Assembly: GCA_026413225.1 (NCBI GenBank)
Contig: CM048591.1
Coordinates: forward strand, 47,699,803 to 47,763,802
Length of the DNA stretch: 64,000 bases
Direction of reading: 5' to 3'
From: Otis tarda
Taxonomy: Eukaryota > Chordata > Aves > Otidiformes > Otididae
The translations under genes and the position numbers were made by a program. Positions 43,301-57,214 of the stretch are shown here, piece by piece. The notes beneath the pieces were generated by a model that had not been told where the DNA came from, did not search any database, and saw nothing but the letters and a program-made list of their open reading frames with translations. Every line of letters begins with the position of its first letter. Within the stretch, counting starts at the first letter, position 1.

Positions 43301-43555
43301 CCATAGAGCAGTGTTTACATGTAGGAGTAAGAACAATTTTCTATTGTACGTTTGGAGCTTCAGACCACATTCTCCTTTCTCTGAAATTCTGAGACTGTTC
43401 ATATGTTCTTAATCTATCTCACAAAATATGCCAACTTAGCTTTCACCCTTATCTTCGTACAGACTAGGATAAACCTATCATAAATGCTTAAAAGAATCAC
43501 TTGACAGCAACTCGGCATATCACTGTATTTCTGTATACTTGTTTTTATTACGGTT
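34341..43555. other. Non-coding intergenic or upstream sequence
   Basis: About 9 kb of AT-rich DNA with scattered A-rich runs, including a (caaa)n-type tract at about 34393-34431. The open frames are short, have no domain and lack splice context. No transposon fragment recognised by eye. Confidence 0.6.
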
Positions 43556-44046
43556 ACCCCAACATAAGAAGGACATGGACCAGTTGGAGAGGGTCCAGAG
43601 GAGGGCCACAAAGATGATCAGAGGGCTGGAGCACCTCTTGTATGAGGACAGACTGAGAGAGCTGGGGCTGTTCAGCCTGGAGAAGAGAAGGCTCCAGCAA
43701 GACCTTATAGTGGTCTTCCAGTACCTAAAGGGGGCCTACAGGAGAGATGGGGAGAGACTCTTTAGCAGGGCCTGTTGTAGAAGAAAGAGGAGTAATTGTT
43801 TTAAATTAGAGGGAGGTAGATTGAGATTAGACATAACGAAAAAATTTTGACAATGAGGGTGGTGGAACACTGGAACAGGTTGCCCGGAGAGGTGGTGGAT
43901 GCCCCACCCCTGGAAATGTTCAAGGCCAGGTTGGATGAGGCTCTGAGCAACCTGATCCAGTTGTAGATGTCCCTGCTGCTTGCAGGGGGGTTGGACTAGA
44001 TGACCCTTAAAGGTCCCTTCCAAGCCTAACTATTCTTTTCTATTCA
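43556..44046 (+). mobile_element. CR1 LINE 3' fragment with RT-ORF remnant
   Basis: A 490-bp 3' portion of CR1 in plus orientation. The left part is still open and reads the C-terminal end of CR1 ORF2: [20 protein letters not shown], then [18 protein letters not shown], then FQYLKGAYRRDGERLFSRA and LRLDITKKF, ending at a stop near 43850. The rest is the 3' untranslated part: ggtggtggatgccccacccc, gaggctctgagcaacctga, the ggttggactagatgaccc box and a decayed tail (attcttttctattca). It is 5'-truncated and not capable of autonomous movement. It belongs with the 6.3 and 56.4 kb copies by wording. Confidence 0.96.
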
Positions 44047-44080
44047 GTTGATCTATCAAAGATCCACTTCACCATGATCA

Positions 44081-44108
44081 CGATTACTATCACTCGATTA
44101 CTATCACT
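44081..44108. repeat. Exact 14-bp tandem duplication
   Basis: cgattactatcact at 44081-44094 and again at 44095-44108, just beyond the 3' end of a CR1 copy. Confidence 0.95.
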
Positions 44109-45092
44109 AATTAGAACACAAAACTCAGGATTCGTCAGTATTCTGGCACATCTCAACCACTGGGCCAGCTGTTCAGTTGAACATTCATTTCAACAGCACT
44201 AAATATGACACTAAGCAGTTTGCAGTTTACCAACAGGTTTGAAATAAGCTTAACCATCCAGTTAATAATTCCTAGAACTAAAGGTAAAAAGGAGCCACTG
44301 TTAATATCTGCTCTAATCTTTTGTGTAACACAGGGAACACGGCTTTAGTGAATTAATTCTCCACTGGACGACTGTGTTACTTTCAAAGAAAATACCTAGT
44401 ATTTCTGAAAAATTTGGAGAGGCTGCCAGAACTCTGGGTAAATTCCTACTGTAATCAGCCACCCAATTGTTTACTATTTGTAAGGAAAACCACAAAATTA
44501 AACCACCTCACATTATATTTTTGAGTCTATTCATGGCATGGGGAGATAAATAAGGTCTGTATCAGGTGCAGACACTCTAGGTAAGTCTTCAGGCTTAAAT
44601 CAACCCATTAATAGCTACCAGTGCCGGGCATACTCCTACCTTATACAGCCTGATGATACAGACAGGTTTGCCCCTACCTGCTGTGATTCATGCAATCCAG
44701 ACAGATAATACAGTAACATTATTCAACAGAGGAAGGTACAATCTACAGGTAAGAACATACAAAAATTGCTCTGTGCTATTCTGGGTCCTGATTATGGACC
44801 CCAGGACTAATGATATTCTGCTCTTACTTCCAATCTTGATATACAAGTGGGGGAGCCCTCCCTAAAAGAAGACTGAAAAAAATTCTGAGTCTGTGCAGGG
44901 CATTATTGCCAGGAAGAGAGGAAGGCAAAAATGAGCTGCAGTAATCTAGTCCCTTTCTAGCACTGGCTTCTAAAATGCAGCCATAGAACAAATATTTTTA
45001 GTAAACAAAATGTTTGCATGAAAAATAATTTTACTGTGTGATGATCGTCTTGCACTCAGACAAAATGTATATATGTATTTATATACATAGAT

Positions 45093-45116
45093 ACACACAC
45101 ACACACACACACACAC
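45093..45116. repeat. (AC)12 microsatellite
   Basis: Twelve ac units, preceded by an at-rich tract and followed by a pyrimidine tract (tccctccctttctctctct). Confidence 0.95.
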
Positions 45117-48100
45117 TCCCTCCCTTTCTCTCTCTATAACCCATATAAAGAAACAATTTATTTCTGAGGCTCTTTTTCTCTTAATGTATATTGATATACT
45201 GACTCCTATTATGTGTACAATTTTGCTATAATTTGAACACATTTTATAAAGATCAAGTAGCAAAATCAGCAGACATCTTATGTAATTGAATTTTTTTCTC
45301 ATCACTATGCAATACTGTATGATGGGCAACTATGTACATATTTTGGCTTGTTAACTAATGTTGCTTTCCCCATTACTTGACCAATCTCTCCTGAAAATTC
45401 ATTTTTATTGCAGCATGCCAACATCAGTATTTAGAGCATATCACACTCTTCAGTCTTTAAAGACTAGCTCTTGAAATTAGCAAGAATATTAGACCAATTT
45501 TAATTTCAATAAAGACAGTGTCAGATTTTAAAATAGGTAGTATTTAGGGATGCCATTTTTCTTCTGTTAATTGGGAGTCATATCACTTCAAAATCAACAT
45601 TTGATTCCATAAGATATTTGAGTGTACTTGGCATGGAGACTGGTTCTGGTGTTTGCAGGGTTAACCTGCTGAGTCGTGACTACTTGTAGCTGTCAAGTTC
45701 TCTCCAAGGATAAATAATTAATGCTTCAGGAAGAATAAGCACACAGGAAGTGGTGGAGATTGGATGTACGTAGGTGTTGAGGGCATTCATTTTTATCCAA
45801 TCGCTGAATAAAAAGCACATTATTCATGCAGTCTTGTTCATTCACTGCTACGTGACCTGCACCACAATAGAAGACTGCAGCATCCAGTGCTGAATTGAAC
45901 TGCCTTTGAGGCAACGAGGAGAAGACTCTAACGGTATCAGCACACAGGAGCAAAATGCTACACTGTAGGTATATACACAGCCTTTGGTTAATGCTACAGC
46001 TTTTATGACTAATGCTGGAATGACACAAAAATACTGTTTCTCGTAGAATTTTTTTCTTTGGGTGCAATAAAAATAGCAAGTATTAGCCTTAAAGTGAAAT
46101 GGCTTTTTCACTTTTTCTTCAGCTTAGATCTCCCACATGTTGTTAATCATCACTTCCAGATGAAAAAAACCAAACTCATAACAAACAACAAACACAAATA
46201 TTCATTAATTGGCAAAGCAAAACAAGCTTTGTAGTATCTGTGGTACAAATATTCTGAAACCGAATATTTCAATAAAGTGAACACTGAAAAGTGTGAAATC
46301 TGCAGCAAAGCAATCTTAGCTGTGAAGTGCAAAAAAACCTTTCTGTGTTCCTGAGGGTTTCTAAAGAACAAGAACAACTCCTTGCTCCAAAATAGATTCC
46401 TTTGCCTTCACATTCCTGTTTCTGTCCCATGCTTACACACTGTGAATTCTGTCTTTGGCTTAATACCTCGTACGCCTGTTAACTACTTTGTTAAGTGTAA
46501 TTGTTTACTTGCTTGAATATTTGTATACCATGTAAAAAAGGTGAAACTCAAACAAGACTCTGGTAAAAAAAAATCAACCAATAAACGCTAAAAAGTCAGG
46601 TATCTGTAATCCCATATTAAGGTCCATGGTTACTGGAAAGCAAGGCACCTGCTAAAAGTGTTCAAATCATCTCCCACAACTGCCTACTCACTCCGGTATT
46701 TTTAAATACCAGATCGGTTACATCATTCTTAGTAGCAGATGTTACAGCTTCGTATCTTATATCCAAGCACAGGCACAACTGATGAAGATTTTAACTCTCA
46801 TTTATAATTATAAATAATGATCCTGTAGAACTGCTTGAAAGCTGCAGAATTCCCTACTGACAAATCTGGGTATATGAAATGTTATCAGAATAAAAACTCA
46901 TTTTGACATGAAAGACAGAAGTCATTCAAAAACATTGTCCACAGATTTAAAAAATACAAGAATGAGGGAAATTAATTAGTTTCTTATCACAAACATAAAA
47001 ATAAACTGAAAAAGAACCAAATGAGATTTAGAAACTAAAAACCTTGTTATTTAAATATCCTTCCTTGGAAGGGTCCTGAAATGCTGTATCTTCAGAAAAA
47101 AAAATGGATGCACATGAGAAAAAGAATGAAGGTCCTCACTTAGAGATTATGAGTAGGAAAAGAGAAAAATCATATACAGGCAGTCAAGAAAAAGAAAATT
47201 AAAGCAGAAGGAAGAAGAAAAAAAAATCAGACCAGAAATGTATCTGAATAATAATTTAGGAAGATACTCTGCAGACATTTGGAAATATGTTAGTGGTTGT
47301 CATAGGACAAGTTTAATTTAGAAATAACTGGTGAACTTAAAAATACCGAAGTCCTTAAAGAAAAGGAGGCTTTTTGCCCCTGACAGGAGAACTAGGTTTC
47401 TTAATATAGACTTCAAAATATTCTTGAAGACTGTTTGCCAAAAACAAAGAAAATGTATTATATTCCTAGTTAATATTTATTGCTTTAAGAGGAATAGTTC
47501 CCTGCTCACAAACTGCAACAAAGCATTAAACGATTTATTGGAAAAATTAATAAAACACAACAAAGTAAATGTCCTACTGCTATACTCAGAGAATGTGAAA
47601 AAGCTCTCATAGATGAGGATGGTCTTTTCAAAAGCACTTTCACCAGATATAGAATTAGGAATCAGCATGAGAGTCTGGATAACAAGTGACTCCTCCTCCA
47701 CCTGCAATAAAGCCAAGGAGAGTGCTGCAGAGAATCTAAACTAGCAAATTGAAAATGGCAAAGTTTGTCCTTTGTGCTCTTTATTGTTGCCCTCTTCACT
47801 GAATCCCTACTATAAAAATATATTGCTGTAATAGGACAACATGAGATATAATTAATCAAAAGCACATAAAATTGTCCTATGTCTCAATGATGTAGTACTA
47901 ATTGTTACCAGTGCTGTAAAACATTTGCCTTACATTTTGAAGGAAATTAATCAACATATGATAAATCATATTATATAATTAAACATTATTAATGTTAGGA
48001 TCCAAGATAACAAAGCTCCTAGGTAAGGTCACATTTGTTTGATGTTAACAACTGTGTGACATTACTCTGGAGAAAATAGTTTTCCTAATGTTAATAAAGA

Positions 48101-49094
48101 ATGCAATATTAAACTCTCTCTACTGTTTCAAAATTGCAGAATGATTAACTGGAATGGAAGAGTAACACAAGACTAATTCTCCATTTACCGTGGCCAGGTC
48201 ATAAAATACTAGTCATATCCATGATAGGATCATTTCAGGGCTTAGCCCAAAAGTGAGTACTGACATGGGAAAAGGGCACTGCTGACACTTTTGACTGCGT
48301 ATTTTATGGAAAAGAATATAATTCTCTCAATGTTAGTGGCATAGATGAAAAAAAGGAAGATAAATATTTTCAATTTTAAAAAGTTGGCTAAGATAGGTAG
48401 CTTTTATAATTCATGATCGCCATTTGTGGTATTAGTGAAAAATTAATTCCTAGATAGTAAGAGGTTGACTAACACAAACAAGTATTTTCAGAGCAACAAA
48501 TAAAGGTGATGAATGAGATCTATGAATGCTTGTTTGGAAAGTTCAGATATGTTAATGAGAATTCAATGTGTTTAAAATAGCCACAGAAAGTCATCTGAAG
48601 TATAATTATTGCATCTCAGCAGAAATGCAACGTGACCATAAACAGTACAATTGTTTTTATCCCACCCATATATAGCACATGTTTCTGCCACGTTAATATA
48701 CAGATTGCAAGTGGGAGTTTCCAGGTTCAACACTATTTCTGTCATTGAGTGGCATATCGCTTAAGTCCATTTTCAACATACCTAATTTTAGGCACTCAGT
48801 GGAGGGGCTTAAGTTAGAAACCTAGTCATCCTAGACTCTCTCTACAGGCTATGGAAAGAGACAGGCAGTGGTAGAAGGCTGATTAGATTTTACCGCAGCT
48901 GAATTATATTTAGTGAATGCCTGCTCAGTAATTCAGACTGAAGCTATCTGCATATTAGCAGTTCAAATGTTTGAATAGCCTTCGGAACAAACAAATTGCA
49001 TCTAATCGTTAAATGAGCTGTATACTTCTCTCTCATAATTCAATCTTCTCATCAGCTTTTCTGTGAAAAGCAACTCAGTGGCCTTTTCATCATC

Positions 49095-49154
49095 ATTCCT
49101 TCTGTATTAAGTATCTTTTAAAATACGTATTCCTTCTGTATTTGGTATCTTTTT
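49095..49154. repeat. Imperfect tandem duplication, about 33-bp period
   Basis: attccttctgtatt followed by a gtatctttt-like segment occurs twice in tandem with a few differences. Confidence 0.75.
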
Positions 49155-52100
49155 CTTATCTATTCTTCCTCTTTTCTCCTCCTGTTTCCCCAGGTGGCAA
49201 ATAAGTAATGTTCTATTATCTAGGAGACTAGAACAACAGAGGGCGCTTTTTTGTTTGTTTGTTTTGATAGCTACAGGTGGGTAAGCAGCTTGTTCACCTA
49301 AGGCTTAGCATAGTTTAAAAACACCCATAACTCCCACGTACATTGAATGGTGTTCAAGGATTTTCTGTTCTCACAGTTGAAACCTTTGCCCCGTCCCACA
49401 TGCTACTTAGTAAGAGGAAGCCCAGGAAGGTATCATCATTTATCAATTTTACTCCAGAAAGCAAAATCTCTGATAAAGAACTTGTTGACAATTACAGTTA
49501 AACAATTTTACAGGATGATACAGCAAGACTTGGAAAATGGTAATAAGAAAAATAATGGCATTTATTGCCTTTTCCCTTTCAACCATCTACAATTTTAAAA
49601 TATGAATACAGGATGCTATCTAGTCAGTGTATATAATGTAATTATAAATTTTCTCAGCCAAATATAGTTGACTAAATAAAGCAAAAACATGAAGTGCAAC
49701 TGCAAAAATAGAACCAAGCAAATGTGAAAAAAACCCTGCAACAAACCCAAACTTAGTTGAATTTTAAACATCTTTAGATATAATTATCTTCTGATTGCTA
49801 AGTTACAATACATACTTAGCAATACATACTTACTAAAAATACTTGTTCCAGAAAAAAAAAAAGCTTATCTCCTGTGACAAAAAAAAAAACATATTCCTAC
49901 AGCTGCAGGTCTGCAGGTCTACATGCTACTACAGCTACTCAGAAAATCTACCTACAGAGCCTTTCTCATTACCAGTTCCTGCATTCTAGGAACATCATAC
50001 ATAAGAGACACCAGGTATTTACTTTGTATATTACAGAACCTGTCATACATGCTATATACTATGTTTTATTTGGGAGAAAAAAAAAAAAAGTCACGCATCT
50101 TCTCCTTATTACATCCTGTGAGAATCTGAGAGGCAACTCAACAGTAAGTCTGGAGAACTAGAAGAATGCAAGGAAATTTTGCAAATAACCCACACCTATG
50201 CTGCCTCAAATCATGAATCTTCTTTCAACACTAGGGATTATGTATGCTAATATGTCATGCATGCAACAAAGCCAGCAGCTGATACTCAGTACAGGGTGTA
50301 GCAGGAGTGAGATGACCAGAGTATCTGCAGGAACAGAACTAAACCAGCATTTTCCGTAACCTTAAATGGAGAAGGAGAACTGAATTCAAAGAACCTATTA
50401 TGTCCCTTGCAATTATTTGCACTGGGAAAATACTAGAGAGCTGATTTCCCAAATAATAGGTCTTGAGCATGTGGTTACATGTATGATTGCACTGGAGCAC
50501 TCCTGGCTAAATGACTACAGTGAACTTGACCTCCTCCTCCCTCATATTTTGGAGCTTCAGAAAGAGGCATCCTGATAATACCCAATTATAAATGTGGCAG
50601 ATTGAGCCACAACAATTGAATGGTAAGGCACAATCAGTCTCAGCTATAGTTCTCACTCAGAGTACCATAAATATGACATCAAACTATCGCAAAAAAAAAT
50701 GTCAGCATCGCTTACCAGATGCTAACAACATCCATTTCATTTAGTTTTGCCTTCTGCACAGTGAAAAATATAATAATTTTGTAGGAATTACTGTCAAACT
50801 CACAGCTCTAATTACATTCTGGCATTTTAAAGTGCTTATATACACATTTAATGCTTCCAAAGGTGTCACCCTGAATACTGAAATTCTCTGTTTATTCACA
50901 GAGGAGATACAGTATTAATAGCCAATGCAACAGCACCTTAATGTAAGACAAATCACCGAGCTATTGTTTTTCCAAGTTAACATCCAAGGTATAGTTATGC
51001 AGCTACATCTGCAGTTTTGGAAAATACCCAGCTTCTTCCTTTTAATCTGCTTCATGCAGCAGGAAGAATTCTGATGGAGCCAAAATACAGGTTGAAGAAC
51101 TGCTGATTTTAGACTGAGCTTCAGAATCTTCCCTCATGTCTTTATTTTGGTCACTATGAAAGTGAAGAAAATAAAAGGACAAAAGTAATCTGAGCCTCTT
51201 ACTGTTTAACTTATCCTCTTGTTCTTTGAAGTTCCAGAGTAGAGTAAGTTCAGCACTTAGTTACAGGACCGTACAATCCATATTGCAATTTATATACTCT
51301 CATCTAAAAAAAAAAAATAATTTTATCTTGAACAACAGTTGGAGCAAAACACATCCTTATCCTGTGACAAGTTGAAACTGGAACAAAGCATTCCATATTG
51401 ATAAAGCAGTATGTCTGCAACAAGTATGTTGTAGTTATAAAAGCTCAGTCATAGGATTGACTATATTAAAAAAGTAACATATTTAAAGCCTCACTACCTA
51501 GCTAATCTCCTGGAAATATCACAAAACTTGATACTTGGTAAGGCACTCTGAAACAGAGCAAAGCAATTTATTTTGGCAGTCAGGAGGAATATGTGCTTTG
51601 GAAAATCTGGTTAAACCATCGATTTGTTTAAGCATTTCTATCAGGCTTCAATGGATTAGTGAGGAGCCTTGCTACCACTTAATATCCTTCAGGAAGATCT
51701 CTTCCCTTTTGCACCCCATCCCTGCCTCCAGAAAGGAGATGACTTGCATTGACAAACTACAAAAATCTTAAATCACCACATTTTTGGATCTCACATTCAG
51801 TCTGATGGCTCTATTCTAATTCTACCTTTGAGGAAGTGCAATAATAAAAGTCCTGAAAGTTAATTTTTTCCACTCTTTCAAATAGTAGGGTGAGCGCTTA
51901 AATAAGGGGATACAGCTTCAAGTTAAGTAAAGGTTGTAATTAGTTGTAACTAATTTACAGTAATTTATTTTTGTTATGTACAGATCAGATAAATGAGAGC
52001 ACATGTTTAACTAACAGATGATACTTTACAGGACTGTTTGCTTTAATTTATCATCAATCATATGGGGTATTTTTATAACAAGATTATGTTAGCATTTTTC

Positions 52101-52650
52101 CATTCCAAAATTCTTCACTCAAATCTTTTTTTCCCCTTGTGGCTCCATCTGCTGATTGGAAAAATCTTACAAGGTACCATGGTAACGCTTGCTATGCTAT
52201 AAGACATATTGAAGAAAGTTTTCAGACTCTTCAGGCATAACTAAGACATACAAAAATGCACAATAATGTCAGAGAAACACTCCAGAGATACTATTTTAGG
52301 AGATTTCATGGTTTTGTTATTTATATATATTTTACATTTTAAAATTATAATACACAGACAGTGGGAAAAGTGTCTGTCCTTAATAAAAGGCAAATTGGTA
52401 TTGCACAGATGCACCATGTTTTGCTGTTCAAAATACACTTCAAGTGCTCTCAAAGTATAAACTGGCAATTTTGAAGTCTAAACTTCACTGTTCAGCATCC
52501 AACTACTGATGCCAATGATCAATGTCATTAAAAGACAAGTGATAAGCAGAAGGACCAATATTGAGGGACAACAGGTTAATCTGCCTAGGCTTCCTCTTCA
52601 GTCAGTAGAAGATTCTTTTACAGGAAAATTCAGAGCACGGACTAATTTCA

Positions 52651-52692
52651 TTTTTATAGAAGTCTATCTCTGTCATCAAAGAGACCTAGATG
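52651..52692 (+). repeat. 42-bp exact direct repeat, copy 1
   Basis: The 42 bases starting tttttatagaagtctatctc and ending gagacctagatg are identical to those at 53737-53778. The copies are in the same orientation, 1086 bp apart. Sequence similarity stops sharply at both ends (a/g before, a/t after). Confidence 0.95.
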
Positions 52693-53736
52693 ACCAGCTA
52701 TACTAAGTTTAGACTGCTCTTGTACCTTTAAAAATCAAACTAGCCCTATCTTTACTGAGGGCTCCCTTGCAGCAGCACAGATTAGTAGCTGATCAGGCAG
52801 GAGAAAGCAGAGCATGATCAAGCCAGAGTATTCATCCTATATACAGCCTTTTATCTCACAAGAAAAACCACACATCTAGATCCATACCGTGCTTGTGTAT
52901 TTCTGCTAACTGGAGCCCACGGAGAAAGAACTCCATCTCCTGCTTTCAGGCTGCATAATGAGTCTGAGTTTACCCTTTAGTATTCAATCTTTCTGTTGCA
53001 AACCCATGCCCCATCTGATAATAATATATATAGTAATAATAGACCAGTGTAATGTTAATTTTTCCAAAGGATGAGGACTCATTTCAGATTTGTTTTGCCA
53101 TTATGCACACATACAAAATGCTAGATCTGACAACACAAGGTCTTTGAAATCCATTTCCTCCAACATAAAATGTTTTCTATCTGTCAAGATCCAAACTCCA
53201 AGTATAACACAGACTACTGAAAGCATAATAATTTTAGTAAACAGCTTTTGTGATGCTGAACCAAAAAACCTGTGACTCAATCTCAGGTAACAATTAGTTT
53301 ACCTGGTTTCCTGAAACACACCCTACACTCTCCTTACTCCCAGTTTTGTTTCTGTTATCTTCCCAAAATGAATTTTTAAGTCTAAAGCCTAAGTACATTC
53401 TCAAAGCTGTATGCATTTTATGGCTTTTTTAAACACTACTGTTCCAGACTTATATCCTTATCATACTGCAGTTGCATACCAAGAGCAGTGACAACATTTA
53501 TGCCAGTGCTTTCTAAAGACAGCTGTAGGATTTCATACTAAGGTACACTATTGGAAAGTTACACATACCAAAGACCTAGCAATGGTCTTAATACACCAAT
53601 TTGTAAGGCAGATACTCTAAGTTGAGGAGGCTGACAGGGGAAGCTCTGATCAAGCTTGGATGAGTATGGCAACCGTGTCTTGCAGATTACAGTTCTGTAA
53701 AGACATGGCTGCAAGCCACTTCCACCACCAATCCTG

Positions 53737-53778
53737 TTTTTATAGAAGTCTATCTCTGTCATCAAAGAGACCTAGATG
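53737..53778 (+). repeat. 42-bp exact direct repeat, copy 2
   Basis: Second copy of the repeat at 52651-52692, without mismatch. No retroelement ends or tail are visible at either copy. Confidence 0.95.
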
Positions 53779-54199
53779 TTTCCAGAGGAAGTAAATTGTG
53801 GCACATTTTGGCCAGTTCTTGGTCTGTGCAGTAGAGGGATGGAGTAACCAGGATGCATTCTGGCAGGCACATCCCATGGGCACAGATGTACGTACAGTAC
53901 CACGGTGCAGATTCAGTCAAAAATGTGAATCAAGCCTAGACATTCCCACTCCTCCTCCTGCCAAACGCTGGCACTGCGGTGCTTATGTTACCAAACACCC
54001 CATTCCAGAACGTGCCTAAATAGATGAATTAACAGTATCTTTTTGTCTTCACAAAGAATCAAGATGGTGTTTTCCACAGCCTTTACTGTTTCATCTAAGA
54101 TTAAAAATCTGCTTAGCCAGCAGTTTAGGGAATTTCACAAAAAAAAAAAAAAACCAAACATTAAAAGACAATTCACAAAGTCTTAGCTACTAGCAGCAT

Positions 54200-54530
54200 T
54201 TTAAGATAGAGTACCTTATACAACCTCTGGCCTGAGGCTGAGGATAGGGATAGTCAGACGGACTCCAGCTCCGTGCAGTACGGCAGGGAGAATGAGCGGG
54301 ACCACTGAGGCAGGAGAGGCAGTGCTGCACTGCAAAGGCAGGGTACTCCAGCATCACAGAAGCGAGAGTGAGCTGGGAAAAGGGGCTGGGGAAGAGGGGA
54401 AAATGAAATCCCGCTAGCTCCCTCAGTAAGCTGGCTGCACTGGCTCTGTGCTGGCCCCGATCACCACAGCCAGCTCCCCAAAGAGGAAGAGCACGCTCCC
54501 AGGGCACTTACACTGTGGTGGAAGTATCAG
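54200..54530. other. GC-richer patch of unknown nature
   Basis: This patch is clearly richer in G and C than the DNA on either side. A minus-strand frame of 105 codons (54190-54507) spans it, but it shows no domain or conserved motif I know. It could be an untranslated exon, a regulatory element or an old repeat. Confidence 0.3.
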
Positions 54531-56350
54531 AAGATACAACAACATATGAGAATTATTTCAAGTCTGCTGTCAGTCCACATTTTGCATCTTTGATGCAAAG
54601 ATTATGCCCCAAAATAAAAGTTTTTTTTAAAAAAAAAATAATTTCCAAAAAGGTAGCCCCAAGACCTAATAGTTTGAGTCTGCAAGTCTCTCTTGCAATA
54701 ATGATAGGTTGCCAGGAGAAGAATATCAAGATGCAGGACTGGCACTACCAGACTAAGCCAGCAGAAGCTTGAAGTTTGGTGTGTTCCAGAATGAGAAAAA
54801 GCTCATAACACGTATCTAATTTTCCACAGTGGAATAAGACATTAAAAATATCTGACTAGTAATAAGAAACAGAACATTTGCTGGCATTCTACTGTTCACT
54901 TATATCCTAGTCCAAAACCTGTTAGGAGACCAAAGACTTTTCAGTAATTTCAGTGGACAAGTCCGTAAGAATGGTTAACAGGTGGGAAGGGACAATCCCA
55001 TTTTTAGCACATCTGCAAGCTGGTAAAACAGGATCTGTCTCAGTATCCATGGCAACACTGCTGATGTGCTGCTAAAAACATGAAAAGGCATTAAGTTTTA
55101 ATACCTGTAAAGCCAGCTGAATCAGTTTGCTTTTGTTTCTCTTCTATGAATTTGCTTTTAATTTTTTTTAAAAGGTAAGTCTGTATATGTATGTATGTAA
55201 TTATGTAAGATTAAAGTATGGCCAAGCAAGACTTCAGTCAAAGATATTCTTTGGATAACTGAAAAAAATGCATGTTCTCCTATGTTATTCTAACTGGAAT
55301 AGTTAAGTGTATTTCCAACACACACCAGTTTTAGAAGTGATGTCATCTGAAGTTCTTTTCTGTACCAGATTGGCAACATAGCCCGTCGAACAGCAAGAGT
55401 GGGGCAAATGCAATGCAGAAGTGAGTTTGATGAATGCTTGTCTGAGTGGCAGGAAGGACAGACTTTGACAAAATTTATTTCCAGGTAGAATCTTCTTCCC
55501 ATCTATGTTATAATTCTTAAATTATTTTCATTGTAAGAATGATACAAGCCCAGATATGACTGGCAAAATCACACCAGGAACATGTTCAGCACATGTTTAT
55601 CCCACAGAAGACTGGTAAATAGTTCTGTGAACTCAAGCAAGACGGTAACACTGAATATAAACCATTTAGTTGCATTTATTTTATCAGGGATATGACAGTA
55701 ATCTACATATCCAATAAAGATTATTAAAAAAAAAAACCAAGGACAAAGAAAAATTCAGGCTGAGCAAAACACAAAAAATTAGAATACATAAGCAGAATTC
55801 ATTGTTCCCAAAGTTTTAGAAAACTAAGGTCTGTTTAACTGCAACAAAAGAAAGACTCGATTCAAAATGCCAGGAGAAACTAACACCAGTTACATGTGTT
55901 GCATCTGATCCCAGATCTACCAAGTAGTGCAAAGAGGCTGCAGCCCTGGGCCTAACTCATCATCACTGAGGCTTCAGTGTCACCTGCAGAATAGAGGAAG
56001 GAGGGGAAAGTCTGTCAGATGCGTGGGTGGCTCCTCAAAACGGGGAAATCCTGCTGCCTGATAGGATGACGTTTTAGATTTTTACAGTAAGAGGATGGAA
56101 ATCTGGTCCTTTATGTTTATTCTATGACATTTAGATCCTCCTACCTTCCAAACCTTTGTAAATGTTCCCACACCATGACACAAGTATTAATCACACAAGT
56201 GTCATTCTTTGAGATGAAAATATACGTGCTCTCTGCCCATTACATGCAAAAATTCTGTTATCAGCCAGTCTTCTTCAAATGGTTAGCGCACCAATTAATA
56301 CTGTCTTAGTGGAAAACTGCAGGTACTGGCTTTCAAAGACAAACATTTAA

Positions 56351-57214
56351 AATCATAGAATGGTTAGGCTTGGAAGAGACCTTCAAAGGTCATCTAGTCC
56401 AGCTTCCCTGCAAGGAGCAGGGACATCTACAACTTGATCAGGTTGCTCAGAGCCTCATCAAGCCTGGCCTTGAATGTTTCCAGGGATGGGGCATCCACGA
56501 CCTCTCTGGGAAACCTGTTCCAGTGTTCCACCACCCTCATTGTCAAAATTTTTTCCTTATGTCTAATCTCAATCTACCTTCTTCTATTTTAAAACCATTA
56601 CCCCATGTCCTATCAGAACAGGCCCTGCTGAAGAGTTTCTCCCCATCTTTCCTGTAGACCCCCTTTAGGTACTGGAAAGCTGCTATAAGGTCTCCCTGGA
56701 GCCTCCTCTTCTTCAGGCTGGACAGCACCAACTCTCTCAGCCTGTCCTCATAGGAGAGGTGCTCCAGCCCTCTGATCATCTTCGTGGCTCTCATGTCCTT
56801 CTTAGGTTGGGGGCTGCAGAGCTGGGTGCAATACTCCAGGTGGGGTCTCAAGAGAGCGGAGTAGAGGGGCAAAATCACCTCCCTTGACTATGCTCCTTTT
56901 GATGCAGCCTAGGATACAGCTGGCTTTCTGGGCAGCAAGCACACATTGCCAGCTCATGTTGAGCTCTTGTCCACCACCACTCCCAAGTCCTTCTCCTAAT
57001 GGCTGCTCTTGATCCATTCTCCGCCCAGCCTGTATTTGTGCTTGAGATTGCCTCGACCCATGTGCAGGACCTTGCACTTGGCTTTGTTGAACTTCACAAG
57101 GTTCTCATGGGCCCACCTCTCCAGCCTGTCAAGGTCCCTCTGGATGGCATCCCTTCCTTCCAGCATGTCGACCACACCACACAGCTTGGTGTCATCAGCA
57201 AAAATGCTGAGGGT
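56351..57214 (-). mobile_element. CR1 LINE, 3' segment (interrupted copy)
   Basis: The minus-strand 3' end starts here: aatcatagaatggttaggct is the reverse of the CR1 tail. Reading the minus strand, a stretch of the ORF2 C-terminus is still open at 56543-56878: [20 protein letters not shown], then [20 protein letters not shown] and LRLDIRKKF. Further upstream the CR1 reading (for example tggaccctccccagcctgtcaaggtccct-type text near 57110) continues to aaaatgctgagggt at 57214, where it is cut by a foreign insert. It resumes after the insert. Confidence 0.96.

Larger units (their letters stand above)
44047..56350. other. Non-coding intergenic sequence
   Basis: About 12 kb of AT-rich DNA. It holds an exact 14-bp tandem duplication at 44081-44108, an (ac)n microsatellite at 45093-45116, a 33-bp-period duplication at about 49095-49154, the 42-bp direct repeat at 52651 and 53737, and a GC-richer patch at 54200-54530. 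No gene recognised. Confidence 0.6.

Noticed and set aside
43539..43850. 103-codon plus-strand frame as a host gene
   Set aside because: The protein is the C-terminal end of CR1 ORF2 and is continuous with the CR1 3' tail.
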